This document shows, piece by piece, positions 54,203 to 64,000 of a stretch of 64,000 bases of DNA (the stretch's first letter is position 1; each line of letters starts with the position of its first letter). Source of the stretch: Bombardia bombarda (taxonomy: Eukaryota > Ascomycota > Sordariomycetes > Sordariales > Lasiosphaeriaceae); the NCBI GenBank assembly GCA_030512295.1, contig JAULSR010000011.1, positions 806,001-870,000 of the forward strand, written 5' to 3'. The position numbers were made by a program, and so were the translations under genes. The notes beneath the pieces were generated by a model. The model searched no databases. It saw nothing but the letters and a program-made list of their open reading frames with translations, and was not told where the DNA came from.

Positions 54203-55548
54203 TTAGCTCAGCGTATTCTTCACCATGGTCGTCAACGCCCCATTCACATAACTCGGACTCCTCCACGCGCTCCAATCCCTCGTCAACAACCCCCACCCCT
54301 CATCGAAATCCTGCGTCCCGCTCCTGATATAATAACTCCCCGCCAGCACCCAAATAAACCAGCCCGCCTTCTCCGCCGGTAGATAACTCGCCAAACAGCT
54401 CGCATACGTGCCCTTCCACGTGCTCGCATCCATCTGGAACCCAAACTCGGTTAGCATCACCGGGAACTGGTTCACCGCACTAGTCGTATGCGCCTGGAAC
54501 CCGTTGTTGTACAGGTTGTTCTTGAGGTTGTTGCAGTTGTTGGCGCTGGTCTCGTAGTTGTGGATTTCGAGGACGAGCTTGTTGGCGTAACCCGGGAAGT
54601 CGGCCAGGGAGAACTTGCCCGTGCCGGGGGTCAAGGCGGTGCCGCGCACGATGGGGGTAAGGTAGGTGTCGAAGGACATGCCTGACAAGAAAATGAGGAC
54701 GCCAGGGTTCTTGGCGTGGACGGCCTCGGCGCCTTGCTTGATGAAGGTGTACCAGGACTGCCAGTTGTAGGAGGAGGAGGAGACGGAGGGGGAAGAGGTG
54801 GGTTCGCGGGGCTCGTTGCGGAGGGCCATGGAGGTGAGGGCAGGCCAGGATGTACCCTAGGGACGTTAGTGATTGTGGTTGAGGGTAAGGGGTTCAGGGG
54901 CATGCTCACATGTTCTGCCATGTACGCCAATCCCCTTGTCCAGTTGGCCGTCGAGAAATACTTGTCCCCCCACCAGCTATTCCCATCGTCAGTCGAGCAG
55001 CACCACATGCCCTTGGAAATGTGATTGTCCAGATGGATATAGATCTGCTGCTTCGCCGACTCGGCCGCCACGGCATCAAACACCTCCAGCCTCGTCGTTG
55101 ACGCAGTAAACTCGGGGTTCTTGGCGAGCACCTTGGCGAGCACCTTGGGGCCGTTGGTCGCGCCCAGGGCCTGGGTGAAGGCTTTTTGCAGGGTGATGTC
55201 CTTGCCACCATTGGAGTAGATCTCGTCGATCATCTGGATGGCGTAGGTGAGGCGGATCGCGTTCATCCCCAGGGATTTCACTTTGCCGACGATGGTGGCG
55301 ATGGACTGGTATTGCAGGCCTTCGGGTATCATGACGTCAGCCGCCCCGGGCCAGTTGGCGCCGGCGTAGGTGAGATTTTTGCCGGATGCGTCGCGGATGT
55401 AGCGGCCTGAGGTGACCAAGGGCCCGTTGGGCCATGCTGCTGCCGCGCGGTCGGCCAGTTCTTGGGAGTTGGCATCGGTATCGATTTGAATGCTGGGTGC
55501 GGCAGCGGTGAGCCCGGCCAGAGCCAGGATGATGAAGTTGAGTCTCAT
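54203..55548 (-). CDS. Secreted GH5 family glycoside hydrolase (cellulase-like)
   Basis: 430 aa. Exons 55548-54910 and 54856-54203; the 53-nt intron (GTGAGC...CCCTAG) joins M-A-E-H-G-T-S-W-P. Signal peptide MRLNFIILALAGLTAAAP, then a pro-like stretch and a (beta/alpha)8 barrel: LTYAGANWPGAADVMIPEGL, MNAIRLTYAIQMIDE, IHLDNHISKG, acid/base E228 in ALRNEPRE, HNYE (312-315), nucleophile E350 in LTEFGF and a late WVLAGSYY block. No cellulose-binding module. GH5 enzymes split beta-1,4-glucan, mannan or similar links; which one cannot be read here. A TATA box lies 95 bp upstream. Confidence 0.92.
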
Positions 55549-58500
55549 GTTGGCGACGACGAAGCTCTCGGTTTTTGGTGATCGAGGTCGTTAGGGGACG
55601 GCAAAGCCTCATAAAAAAAGGCCATGATAAATGCAGTGGCTCTTTATATCTTGTTGGTGGAGTACATAGATACCAAGAGCTTGATAGATTGCTGATCTGC
55701 CTATATTGAGGGGAATGATACTGCGGAGACCAGCTTATATTACTTTACCGCTGTCTGTACACAAACCTCCTGCTCCTTATGGTGGAGACATGTGGTTTCT
55801 AGATTCCACCTATCAGGATCGCGATTCAAGGCCCAGCATTTGGTCCTGACGCTTATATCTATAATCCAACAGTGGCTTATGTAGCATTTGCGGGGCTCCA
55901 GAGTTGATCACCAGATTTATATGTTGTCACGGTCTGTGAAGCTGTGGATATGTCGGCTCCGGCTTCCCCTGTCTGTGCAATCGAAGCGCTGGCTTCTTTG
56001 GTGCACGACCAACCGGATGATTTATGACAATGTTCCAATGTTGCTACCCCAAACCGGTTGAGATTGTCCCAAAGGGGGATGTAGTTGGAGACAACGTTGG
56101 GGAAATGCTGGATTTTGCCGAGAGCCGACACGTTGCTGCGATTGGGTCTATTTATCCTCGGCTTTTTGCCGCTGTCAATCGCGGAGCACCAATGAGGTTC
56201 CAGATTTTTCACAACTTGGGTTGATGGTAGACTCTGATGAATCTAGCTAAATGATTCGACTTGCTTGGTTCGCTGACTGGATGACTGTGGTCACTATTAG
56301 CAACTGTGGTACCTTTTAACTCACAGACAACACTCACATCAAAACGCTGTCCTCAGCGTTCTCCCCTCCCGTTAAGTACTACTCCAGTTAGTATGCCCAT
56401 ACCGACCAAGCTCACCTAACCCACAACTGGAAGCTGACCACATAAACCACTCCCACTCAACCGAAACACGCCATCAACCCTCGCAGACACCGGCCGCAGC
56501 GGTAAGTAAACAATCGGCCCGTATCTGTATCAGTATCTCCAGTCTCCGGGCCTCCGAAGCTTTGACATCCGCTCGCCAGCCCATCCTCATGCTGGCGTCG
56601 TGACCAAAGCGCTTGCCATGTCGGAATGACCGCTGATAAGCAGGGCGAACTAGGCTGTCAATCGTCATTCACCCTCTCCATTGCCTGACCAACACCAAGT
56701 TTGACCATCGCGAATGACCCATGCCTGAAACAACAAACGGATAGGTGGCTGGCCAGCACGGCCGCAATAAAAGCCGCAGCCGCAACCGCAGCCACCATAG
56801 ACCTGATCTGATCTGATCACGGCCCGCCCGCTGGCGTTGGCGCTGGCGCTGGTGTTTGTGCCGGCCGCTGTTAGCTCGTGATTTAGCAACTAGCATTCAA
56901 CCACCCATCCTCACATCTTGTTTATCAGTGCTCATATCTGAGAAAGGGGAGGAGGAGGCGGAGTCGTCATCGGGGTTTGCTTGCCCGCGTGCTCCGCCGC
57001 TAACCACAGCAGGCCACCAGACCCTCAATGCCCACTTAGACTGCCTTCTCGCGCGACACCAGAATGGAATCGGGCCTACATTCGACACCGAGAACAGCTG
57101 CCATGCCCCATGGATGGCGCCTTCCACTGACGTCTCGTGGGTTCTAGGAGTGAGCTAGTGAGCTAGTGAGCTTAAAGCCGTGGGAGGCAAGCAGGCAGTG
57201 CATGTGAGTAATGGGGCGTCTGGGCAAAAGTACTACTGGACTCAATCAAGCTTGATATGACTTGCGTCAACTGATGACCGTGGCATCTGAATCACTTGCG
57301 CACGGTTAGACACAGAAATGAACAAAGAAAAATGAAACTTTACTCGCTTGCTTGCGTCTTGATCTTCCTGATCAGCTTGTCAGTAAGCGTTGTGGCACCG
57401 CGTCCTTTATATACGATCCGAATATCAACGCCTGTTTCAGTGTGCGCTGACGTGCCGTCTGTAAGGCACAAGTGGAGTATTGGATGAGTTGTTTGAAGAT
57501 GTACAAGAGGCCTCCTTGTCATACTTGACTCCTCTGATTCGTTCCTGAAAGGTGGATGTCGAACCCACCCAAGGTGGCTGATCTCCAGGTTTAGTAAGGG
57601 GTCAATGATGTAAACAGATGATGGAAAAGACTTCAGACCAGATAGAGCTGATCTGTCAATCTATTATGACTGCGTCGATCTGTGGCGATCCGAGATGTGG
57701 AAGAGCAGACCGAGCAACATCTTCTTCTCGAAAGATCGTACTGATACATGACGCATAGCTTGGTGGGTGGGCAGGTGTTACTATACCCGATGAAGACCAC
57801 GATGAGTGGGTTCCTCCTCCTTGGCGTCTCTGTTTCCATTTTCTAGTGTAACTGTAGACACGTCAGTCTAATGAGGAATATGCCGCAGATGTAAAAATTG
57901 CGTGTCATCGAATCTGAGTTTTGTGGCCAGGAAGTTCGGGAGATACCCACCACCTACATGGCCTGTCGTAGGGCAGGGCAGGTAGGTAACTGCCGATAAG
58001 GATTGCTCGCGGTTCGCTTTCAAACTCGATATTGAGCCTCATAAAGACAGGAAGGGGGGGGCCATGCCAGCTTACACGCCCCCATGCCAGTACTTACGCG
58101 TCAAAGAACACAAGTAGGAGGCCAGGAATCGATGTGGGCTTGGCTGAGACTGTTTGTTTCTGCTGCCCCAGATGTGTCTCAAACGGTCTCCACCGCCACC
58201 ACTGACGTTACACGGCATTCCTCGAACTTGGAAAATGTGGTTGTAACTGCTGTCTGATCTTTTGAGACTGACTGTCAGGGCCAAAGCCAGTCTCGCATTA
58301 GTCCGTGTCCTTGTGTTCTCCCTCGGCCGATGCGCAGACACCTGTGGCGGCATGCTCGCCGTAGCTGCGTGGAATGTCTTTAGCTTAATGATAGTCGCTT
58401 TTAGCTGCGAAGACCACACGTGGGCCGTCCTCACAATCATATCTTGTCGTCGGGGCGCGGATCAAAGACTCCGATACCGTCCTCACACCGTATACTATAT

Positions 58501-59297
58501 GTCCAAGCTTCTTCGCGACCTCGTGGCTTTCAGTGGTTTGGCCAATGATATGACTGCATGGTGCGTAATCGATAGTCTGGCAATGACATCCTGACAAGCT
58601 GTCGAGCCTGTCCACTCAAACCTTGCAGCCAGACTTGACGCCACTCACATGTGGTGCGGTCTGGTCACAGTGTGTGGCAGGTAGCAACCAAGTGACCCCC
58701 GCAAATGCGGTTAGCCATGCAAGCTGAAGACCCGCGAGCTCTAGAGATGGTAGCGAGAAGCGAGAGTCGCGCCATATGGAAGCTACTCACCTGTGAGACA
58801 TGGAGTTCTAGCCCTCAGACACACCCGGAGCGGAACCCCTCCATTGCATGAGGGGCCAAATTGATCGCGGGGCGCGCCTCGCCTCGCTTGCAAAAAGACG
58901 AGTCAGGCGACCTTCAGGAGGTTCGGAATCGTCGAGGAGGAAACAGCTCACTTTTGTGTGTGGCTTGAGCTACTGGAAGCTAGGAGGCTTGCAGCTTGGT
59001 TCGCTCACACGCTGGCGTACCACTAGTGGCTCGGCTTCCAGGGGTCGGGATGGAGGTCTTCCAATAGCCGATGTAGATGCGCCTCTGTCAGGAGGCAGAA
59101 GTCAGTTTCCCTCTGATTGCCACCTTGGATTTGGCGCCAGCATTCGGGAAGCCTCCGCACAAAGTGCTCAAATATCCCACGTCCCGACTCGACTCAGATG
59201 CCTGTTTTGGTCAGGAATCACTTTCAGGAATCACTTACACCTTCAAGTACCCAACAAACAAAGCAAACAAAACACTTACAACATCTTCTCACTCAAC
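55549..59297. other. Gene-poor stretch, 3.7 kb
   Basis: The longest gap in the window. Open frames are short and motif-free; the frame at 58848-59297 is simply the in-frame upstream leader of the next gene. No transposon ends or long repeats are evident by eye. Confidence 0.45.
55643..55648 (-). promoter_or_regulatory. TATA box of the GH5 gene
   Basis: TATAAA on the minus strand, 95 bp before the ATG at 55548. Confidence 0.55.
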
Positions 59298-60425
59298 ATG
59301 GTTTCGCCAAAAGACCTTGTCCTCATTACCGGTGCGACGGGCCACGTCGGCTCCTGTACCCTGTTGCACGTCCTCCGGGCCGGGTACCACGTCCGCGCAG
59401 CCGTCCGATCCGAAGCAAAAGCCGGCGCAGTTCTCGCCCGCCCAGAGATCCAATCCCTCAAGCTCGGATCGCGTCTGACTTTCATCATCGTCCCTGACAT
59501 CACATTGCCGGGTGCATACGACGATGCGGTCGAAGACGTAACGCACATCATCCACATCGCATCCCCTCTGGCGACCGCCGACAGCGTCCCACTCAACCAG
59601 CACGAGGCATACTTCATCCAGCCCGCCGTGCGCGGCACCATCAACCTCCTCGAAGCCGCCAACCTCGGCGGCACCGTCCGGCGCGTCGTCATCACCAGCT
59701 CCTTCAGCGCGCTCATCCCCCTCGCACAATTGAACGGCACAACACCATGCCGCAGGGCCATCAGCCCCAATGATCGCATCCCCTTCACGCACGGGCCGTA
59801 CGACTCCGAATTTGCGGCGTATGCCGCATCCAAGGTCGCGGCGCTGCAGGAAGCAGAGGCATGGCTGGAGCGGGAGCGGCCGGCCTTTGACGTCGTGCAT
59901 CTGCACCCTGGGTTCGTGCTGGGCCGCAACGACGGCGCCACGACGGCAGCGGAGGCGTTGCACGGGACGAACGGGCTGGTGCTGGCGCTGCTGCTGGGGA
60001 CGAAGGCTGGCCCGTACCCCGGCGCTTTTGTGTACGCCGAGGACGTCGCGCGCGCTCATCTGATGTCGCTCGATCCGACGGTGCTGGGGAATCAGAGTTA
60101 TATTCTCAGCCGGCCTGCAAAGTGGAATGACGCCAAGGAGATTGTCAAGAGAGAGTTTGCCGACGCGGTTAAGACGAAGTTGTTGGTCTTGGGTGGGAGC
60201 ATCGAGACGACTGATATCCCGCTTGATACGACCTTGTCGGAGGAGACGTTTGGGATCAAGTTTGCGAGCTACAGGGTGCAGGTCAAGAGCATTGTCAATC
60301 ACTACTTGGAGCTGCGGATGAAGAGGAAGGCGAGTCTGCCGATGGCCATGGCCAAGGCAAGACGCGCAAGTACGAAGAAGCCGCAGGAGGTGTGTGTCAG
60401 CGTGGCCGAGATTACCTGTGGTTGA
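59298..60425 (+). CDS. NAD-dependent epimerase / dihydroflavonol-4-reductase-like extended SDR
   Basis: 375 aa, single exon. T11-G-A-T-G-H-V-G18 cofactor motif, THIIHIASPLA block, S134 in VVITSSFSALI and catalytic Y175-x3-K179 (YAASK), then HPGFVLGRND. This is the fungal DFR/methylglyoxal-reductase (Gre2-like) group, which reduces aldehydes and ketones with NADPH. The open frame extends 150 codons upstream to 58848 through a region lacking homology; the ATG at 59298 (context AACATGG) places the Rossmann motif at the usual position. The C-terminal about 35 residues are basic and look like a non-conserved tail. Confidence 0.9.
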   Translation: MVSPKDLVLITGATGHVGSCTLLHVLRAGYHVRAAVRSEAKAGAVLARPEIQSLKLGSRLTFIIVPDITLPGAYDDAVEDVTHIIHIASPLATADSVPLNQHEAYFIQPAVRGTINLLEAANLGGTVRRVVITSSFSALIPLAQLNGTTPCRRAISPNDRIPFTHGPYDSEFAAYAASKVAALQEAEAWLERERPAFDVVHLHPGFVLGRNDGATTAAEALHGTNGLVLALLLGTKAGPYPGAFVYAEDVARAHLMSLDPTVLGNQSYILSRPAKWNDAKEIVKREFADAVKTKLLVLGGSIETTDIPLDTTLSEETFGIKFASYRVQVKSIVNHYLELRMKRKASLPMAMAKARRASTKKPQEVCVSVAEITCG

Positions 60426-61016
60426 GAGGTGGAAGTCGTCTCATGGGTTTTTTTTTGCATTTTGATCTTGCTTTTGTTGCAAGAAGGCGTTGACAGAAAA
60501 GAACGGAAGGTTGGAAAAATGGAGGGCCGCTTTGATCATGATAGACTTTAGACCGACCAATCGGAAGTGGGCTGAGGAGATTATTTTGTACAAAAACGAC
60601 TATGGAGATACCCGGGTAACTTGAAAATGGAGTTTATCAAGATACTGATTGCAATTCTGAAAAATCTCGTAAATTGATTGACGATTAAATCTTGACTAGA
60701 TAGACGTTACGACATGAAGAGCTTGTCTTTGCAGATGTCGACGATGATAAGTTTTCATTGCTCTACCCACTTGATGCAAGTCCCGATAAATGCATGAGCC
60801 CATCCCTGCAAGTGCGTACAGCTAGCCTCTGATAAGATAAGCCGAACGCGCCAAAAGTTCTGACGCCACCGACCACAGCGTGCAGCAGGCAGGCAGGCAA
60901 AGCCGTCACACCTCAAGACCCAAAAACAAAACATCGCCATCAATCAGCAACAAAAACATCACCACCGACAATTGGCATTTGCCTTTCCTCCCTTCCGTCC
61001 TCTGGCCACCCACACC
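60426..61016. other. Intergenic between the DFR-like gene and the splicing-factor gene
   Basis: Promoter and leader of the splicing-factor gene; nothing else seen. Confidence 0.5.
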
Positions 61017-63920
61017 ATGGCACGCCTAGACGAAATACGATTCGACCCCTCGAAGCTCAACAAGGCCACCGCCGCCGCCGCCTACTCGTCGTCAGAGTCA
61101 GACGCCGACGAGGAAGAAGAATACCTCGTCCCGTCGCGCAATCCTCATCACGAAACCGAATTCGCCGACCACAACCCCCGAAAGCGACGCCGCACCGGCC
61201 GCGACGCCAAGGAGAGCGCCGCCCTCGGCATCTTTGGTTCGGAGAGCGAGGACGAAGGGCCCGGCCGCAGCCTGAAGCGCAAGAACCTCCGCACAAAGGG
61301 CGTCAGCTTCGTGTCGTCGGGCAAGAAGGCGCAAGGGTCTGATGAGGATATGGAGGATGACGATGAATACAATGATGAATACGACAATGAGCGGCCGAGC
61401 ATGAGCGCGATGGCCGGCCAGGAGGAAGATGAGGACGAAGAAGAGGACGAAGAAGAGGACGAAGAGACGGGCGGCGTGGGCTTGGGCTTTGGGGGAGGAG
61501 CTGCCGCCGCCGCCGCCGCCGCCGCGCAAGGTCTAGGCTGGCAGCCTCCCACCCAGCAGCAGCAGCAGATCTTCAACCAAGAGACAAAACCACCGACAAT
61601 ATCGCAACCCCAGCCTTTCGTCAAGTCGAGCTTGGGCAGCACCAACCCCCTGGGCAAAGGCTTCACCCCCATGTCAGCCAGAGCACCCACCCTGCTGGTC
61701 GACGACGACGAGCCGGTCGCCCCACGCACCCCGCAGCCCAGCACATACTCACAAGCGAAAGGCGGCAAGACCAAGATCAACGCCAAGTCCTTCGGCGCGC
61801 GCATGATGGCCAAGATGGGCTACGTCGAGGGCAAAGGTCTTGGTAAGGAGGGTCAGGGCCGGAACCTGATCATCGAGGCCAATCTGCGCCCGCAAAAGGC
61901 CGGTCTTGGCGCCGTTAAGGAGAAGACGGAACAGGAGAAGCAGGAAGAGAAGCGGCAGGCCCGCCTTCGTGGTGAAGTGGTGGTAGATTCGGACGAGGAA
62001 GAGAAGAAGAAGAAGGCGGCGCGGAAGAGGAGGTCGTTGGGTGGTGCTGGTGGGGGGAGCGGTGCCAGTACTCCGCGGCGCCAGAAGCCGCAGTATCTTA
62101 CTATTGACGAGGTCAAGAAGGCTGCACCGGGCCTCAAGATTCCTGATGCGTTTACGCCCATTCTGGACATGACTGGGCCGGGGAAGCGGATGCTTACTTC
62201 GTCCACGGGCCTGATGATGACGCCTGGGGGGACTGTCCAGGAGGAGTCCACTGAGTCCGTGGAAGCGAGAAAGCTTGCCAGACGCGCGCAGAATGATTTT
62301 ATGGCGATTCTGGAGGATTGGCAGAGCATACAGGAGCGTAAGGCGTATGTGGAGCTGCAGCTGCAGCAGGAGGAGAAGGAGCTAGAGGAGCTTACGGTGA
62401 GTCTGCAGGGCAATTTGTCGATCGCGAATGCGTGCGAGGACATCTCGCAGCCGGTTGAGAGTGGCGAGCTTGATAAGAAGGGAGATTTGACGTTCAAGCT
62501 GCGCCGAATTATCACGGGGTTGGGCAGGACTAAGGACATGCTTACCGACTCCATGCTGGCGCAAATGGAGGAGGAGCTCTATTCACTAGCTGTGGCTGTG
62601 ATCTATCCTACCTTTAAGGAATTCCTCCAGCTATGGAGGCCCCTTGAGGAGCCCAAGCCCCCTATTGTTGATGGCCTCATCTCCGTTCGATCTCTATTGG
62701 GCGTCGACCAGTCCGCCAGAAAGAAGACCCACCGCAAAAAGGCAACAGCAACACCCTACGAAGCCATGATGTACAAGCTTTGGCTCCCCGCCGTCGCCAG
62801 CGCCATCCGAGAGTGGAACGTGCGTGAGCCCGATCAGCTGATCGCCGTGTTCGAGGCCTGGGACGCGCTCATACCGCCCTTCATCCGCGCGCAGCTGCTC
62901 GACCAGGACGTCGTCCGCAAGCTGGAGGAGGCGGTCCAGAAGTGGCAGCCCAAGAAGACGCACAGCCTGCCGCACGGCTGGATCTTCCCCTGGCTGCCGT
63001 ACTTACCTGCCACACATCTCGACCCCAAGAGCTCAACTGGGCTAGTAGCAGACGTGAAGCGCAAGTTCCGCCAGCTGATTGACGTGTGGGAGTTTGACCG
63101 GGGGGTCATCCCGGGACTGAAGCAGTGGAAGGAGGTGCTCCGCCCGAGCAGGAGCCAGGACCAGTGGGGGCCTCTGGTGATGAACCATGTGCTGCCGAGC
63201 ATGGCGAAGTACATGAAGGCAAATTTCAGGGTTGATCCACGGGATCAGGAGCCTTATTTGAAGATCCTGGAGGGGATATTCAAGTGGCTTGAGGTGCTGC
63301 GGCCGTCGATGGTTGCAGAGGTGCTTGTGTCGACGGTGTTTCCCATGTGGCATGATGCGTTGTACCATTGGTTGTTGCTGGATGATACGGATTTTGAGGA
63401 GATTGGGCAGTGGTTTCAGTGGTGGCAGGATAGTGTGTTTCCTGAGGAGATCATGGCGCTGCCGTCGATGGAGGCCGAGTTTGACAAGGGCACGGCGCTG
63501 ATTGAGCAGGCGCTGGATCTGGGTGAGAGAGCGAAGACGGAGTTGAAGAGGCCGGAGAGGGAGCCGGCGCTGAAGACGGGAAGGCACCACCGGGATGGGC
63601 ATCATCGGTCGGAGCAGAAGACTGCTGCCGCGACAACGGTGCCGCCGGCGGGTAAGGAGTCTACAGCGGAGACGACTACGTTTAGACATGTGATTGAGGA
63701 TTGGTGCCAGGAGAATGACTTGCAGTTTATTCCGGAGCGGAAGAAAGTGCATGCGGAGGGGCCGCTGTACCGAGTCACTGCAAGGGGGGATGGCAAGGGG
63801 GGTGTGTTGGTGTACTTTAAGGGGGATGTGCTGTTTGTGGAGGTGAGGGGGAAGGAGCCGGTGCAGATAAGGAGGGATAGGGAGGGGACTTGGGAGGCGT
63901 TGATTGAGATGGCTTCTTAG
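61017..63920 (+). CDS. G-patch splicing factor, TFIP11/STIP/Ntr1 family
   Basis: 967 aa, single exon from ATG 61017 (the upstream extension starts with TTG). The acidic N-terminal region begins with ARLDEIRFDPSKLN and has basic clusters (PRKRRRTGR, about 54-62) likely to be nuclear-localisation signals. Long Asp/Glu tracts (about 110-150) and a poly-Ala run (162-170, from a GCC repeat) follow. G-patch domain about 256-300 (FGARMMAKMGYVEGKGLGKEGQGR). Coiled charged region, then the GCFC-like domain to the C-terminus (LWLPAVASAIREWN, SLPHGWIFPWLPYLP, and a terminal DWCQENDLQFIPERK...). In yeast Ntr1 the G-patch activates the helicase Prp43 in spliceosome disassembly. A housekeeping gene and a good species-tree anchor. 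Confidence 0.95.
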   Translation: MARLDEIRFDPSKLNKATAAAAYSSSESDADEEEEYLVPSRNPHHETEFADHNPRKRRRTGRDAKESAALGIFGSESEDEGPGRSLKRKNLRTKGVSFVSSGKKAQGSDEDMEDDDEYNDEYDNERPSMSAMAGQEEDEDEEEDEEEDEETGGVGLGFGGGAAAAAAAAAQGLGWQPPTQQQQQIFNQETKPPTISQPQPFVKSSLGSTNPLGKGFTPMSARAPTLLVDDDEPVAPRTPQPSTYSQAKGGKTKINAKSFGARMMAKMGYVEGKGLGKEGQGRNLIIEANLRPQKAGLGAVKEKTEQEKQEEKRQARLRGEVVVDSDEEEKKKKAARKRRSLGGAGGGSGASTPRRQKPQYLTIDEVKKAAPGLKIPDAFTPILDMTGPGKRMLTSSTGLMMTPGGTVQEESTESVEARKLARRAQNDFMAILEDWQSIQERKAYVELQLQQEEKELEELTVSLQGNLSIANACEDISQPVESGELDKKGDLTFKLRRIITGLGRTKDMLTDSMLAQMEEELYSLAVAVIYPTFKEFLQLWRPLEEPKPPIVDGLISVRSLLGVDQSARKKTHRKKATATPYEAMMYKLWLPAVASAIREWNVREPDQLIAVFEAWDALIPPFIRAQLLDQDVVRKLEEAVQKWQPKKTHSLPHGWIFPWLPYLPATHLDPKSSTGLVADVKRKFRQLIDVWEFDRGVIPGLKQWKEVLRPSRSQDQWGPLVMNHVLPSMAKYMKANFRVDPRDQEPYLKILEGIFKWLEVLRPSMVAEVLVSTVFPMWHDALYHWLLLDDTDFEEIGQWFQWWQDSVFPEEIMALPSMEAEFDKGTALIEQALDLGERAKTELKRPEREPALKTGRHHRDGHHRSEQKTAAATTVPPAGKESTAETTTFRHVIEDWCQENDLQFIPERKKVHAEGPLYRVTARGDGKGGVLVYFKGDVLFVEVRGKEPVQIRRDREGTWEALIEMAS

Positions 63921-64000
63921 ATGAAAAGTATCGAATACCCATCCAGTAGTCTCACTATCACTTCTGGACTTTCAACCCAATACACGAGTACATATCGAGC

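Noticed and set aside
58848..59297. 150-codon N-terminal extension of the DFR-like gene
   Set aside because: No homology or targeting signal is seen; the cofactor motif sits at its normal position from the ATG at 59298.
1..64000. Transposons, CRISPR arrays, prophage or viral genes
   Set aside because: No transposase, reverse transcriptase, integrase, terminal repeats or spaced direct repeats were recognised in the translated frames or by eye.

Overview
The window is nuclear DNA from a filamentous ascomycete (Pezizomycotina). The evidence is: genes split by short GT-AG introns (mostly about 50-80 nt) with CTRAY-type branch points; tRNA genes with internal promoters; and typical fungal families (Zn2Cys6 factor, HET protein, CCC1 transporter, DCR2-type phosphatase, UNC-93-like and Dal5-type transporters, GPI-anchored Ser/Thr-rich protein). 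There are no bacterial operons, no CRISPR array and no intact transposon. Coordinates of spliced genes below come from reading-frame continuity and splice motifs. Where the longest open frame began with a non-ATG codon I moved the start to a real ATG.

Left part (1-31 kb): a truncated intracellular GH13 alpha-amylase; tRNA-Gly(GCC); a four-exon SDR; a CCC1-like iron/manganese transporter; a small secreted protein whose stop codon lies inside a 15-bp tandem repeat; a small two-exon orphan gene; a broken zinc-type alcohol dehydrogenase relic; a FucP-like sugar transporter; a secreted CE1 feruloyl-esterase-type enzyme; a 1010-residue disordered protein with Ala/Gly-rich islands; tRNA-Val(AAC); a secreted AA1-like protein; a DCR2/PAP-type secreted phosphatase; a P450; a GPI-anchored protein; and a GDSL/SGNH hydrolase with fibronectin-like repeats.

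Middle part (30-54 kb) looks like an accessory, catabolic or specialised-metabolism neighbourhood with no PKS or NRPS backbone. It holds a decayed SfnG/SsuD-type FMN monooxygenase; a transcription factor with two C2H2 fingers plus a Zn2Cys6 cluster; a divergent NmrA/isoflavone-reductase-like gene; a HET-domain gene; an intact eight-exon NtaA/DszA-type FMN monooxygenase; a divergent MDR enoyl-reductase-like gene; an UNC-93-like MFS protein; a Baeyer-Villiger monooxygenase; a divergent Dal5-family anion permease; and a second intact NtaA/DszA-type monooxygenase. A working hypothesis is a module that takes up an organic acid or sulfonate and oxidises it (flavin monooxygenases, BVMO, permease, reductases, local regulator).

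Right part (54-64 kb): a secreted GH5 glycoside hydrolase; a 3.7-kb stretch without a convincing gene; a dihydroflavonol-reductase-like extended SDR; and the conserved G-patch splicing factor of the TFIP11/Ntr1 family. The last is a housekeeping gene and probably marks the edge of the accessory region.

A window-wide peculiarity is that coding strands run C-rich at the 5' side of exons to G-rich at the 3' side, and often reset after an intron.
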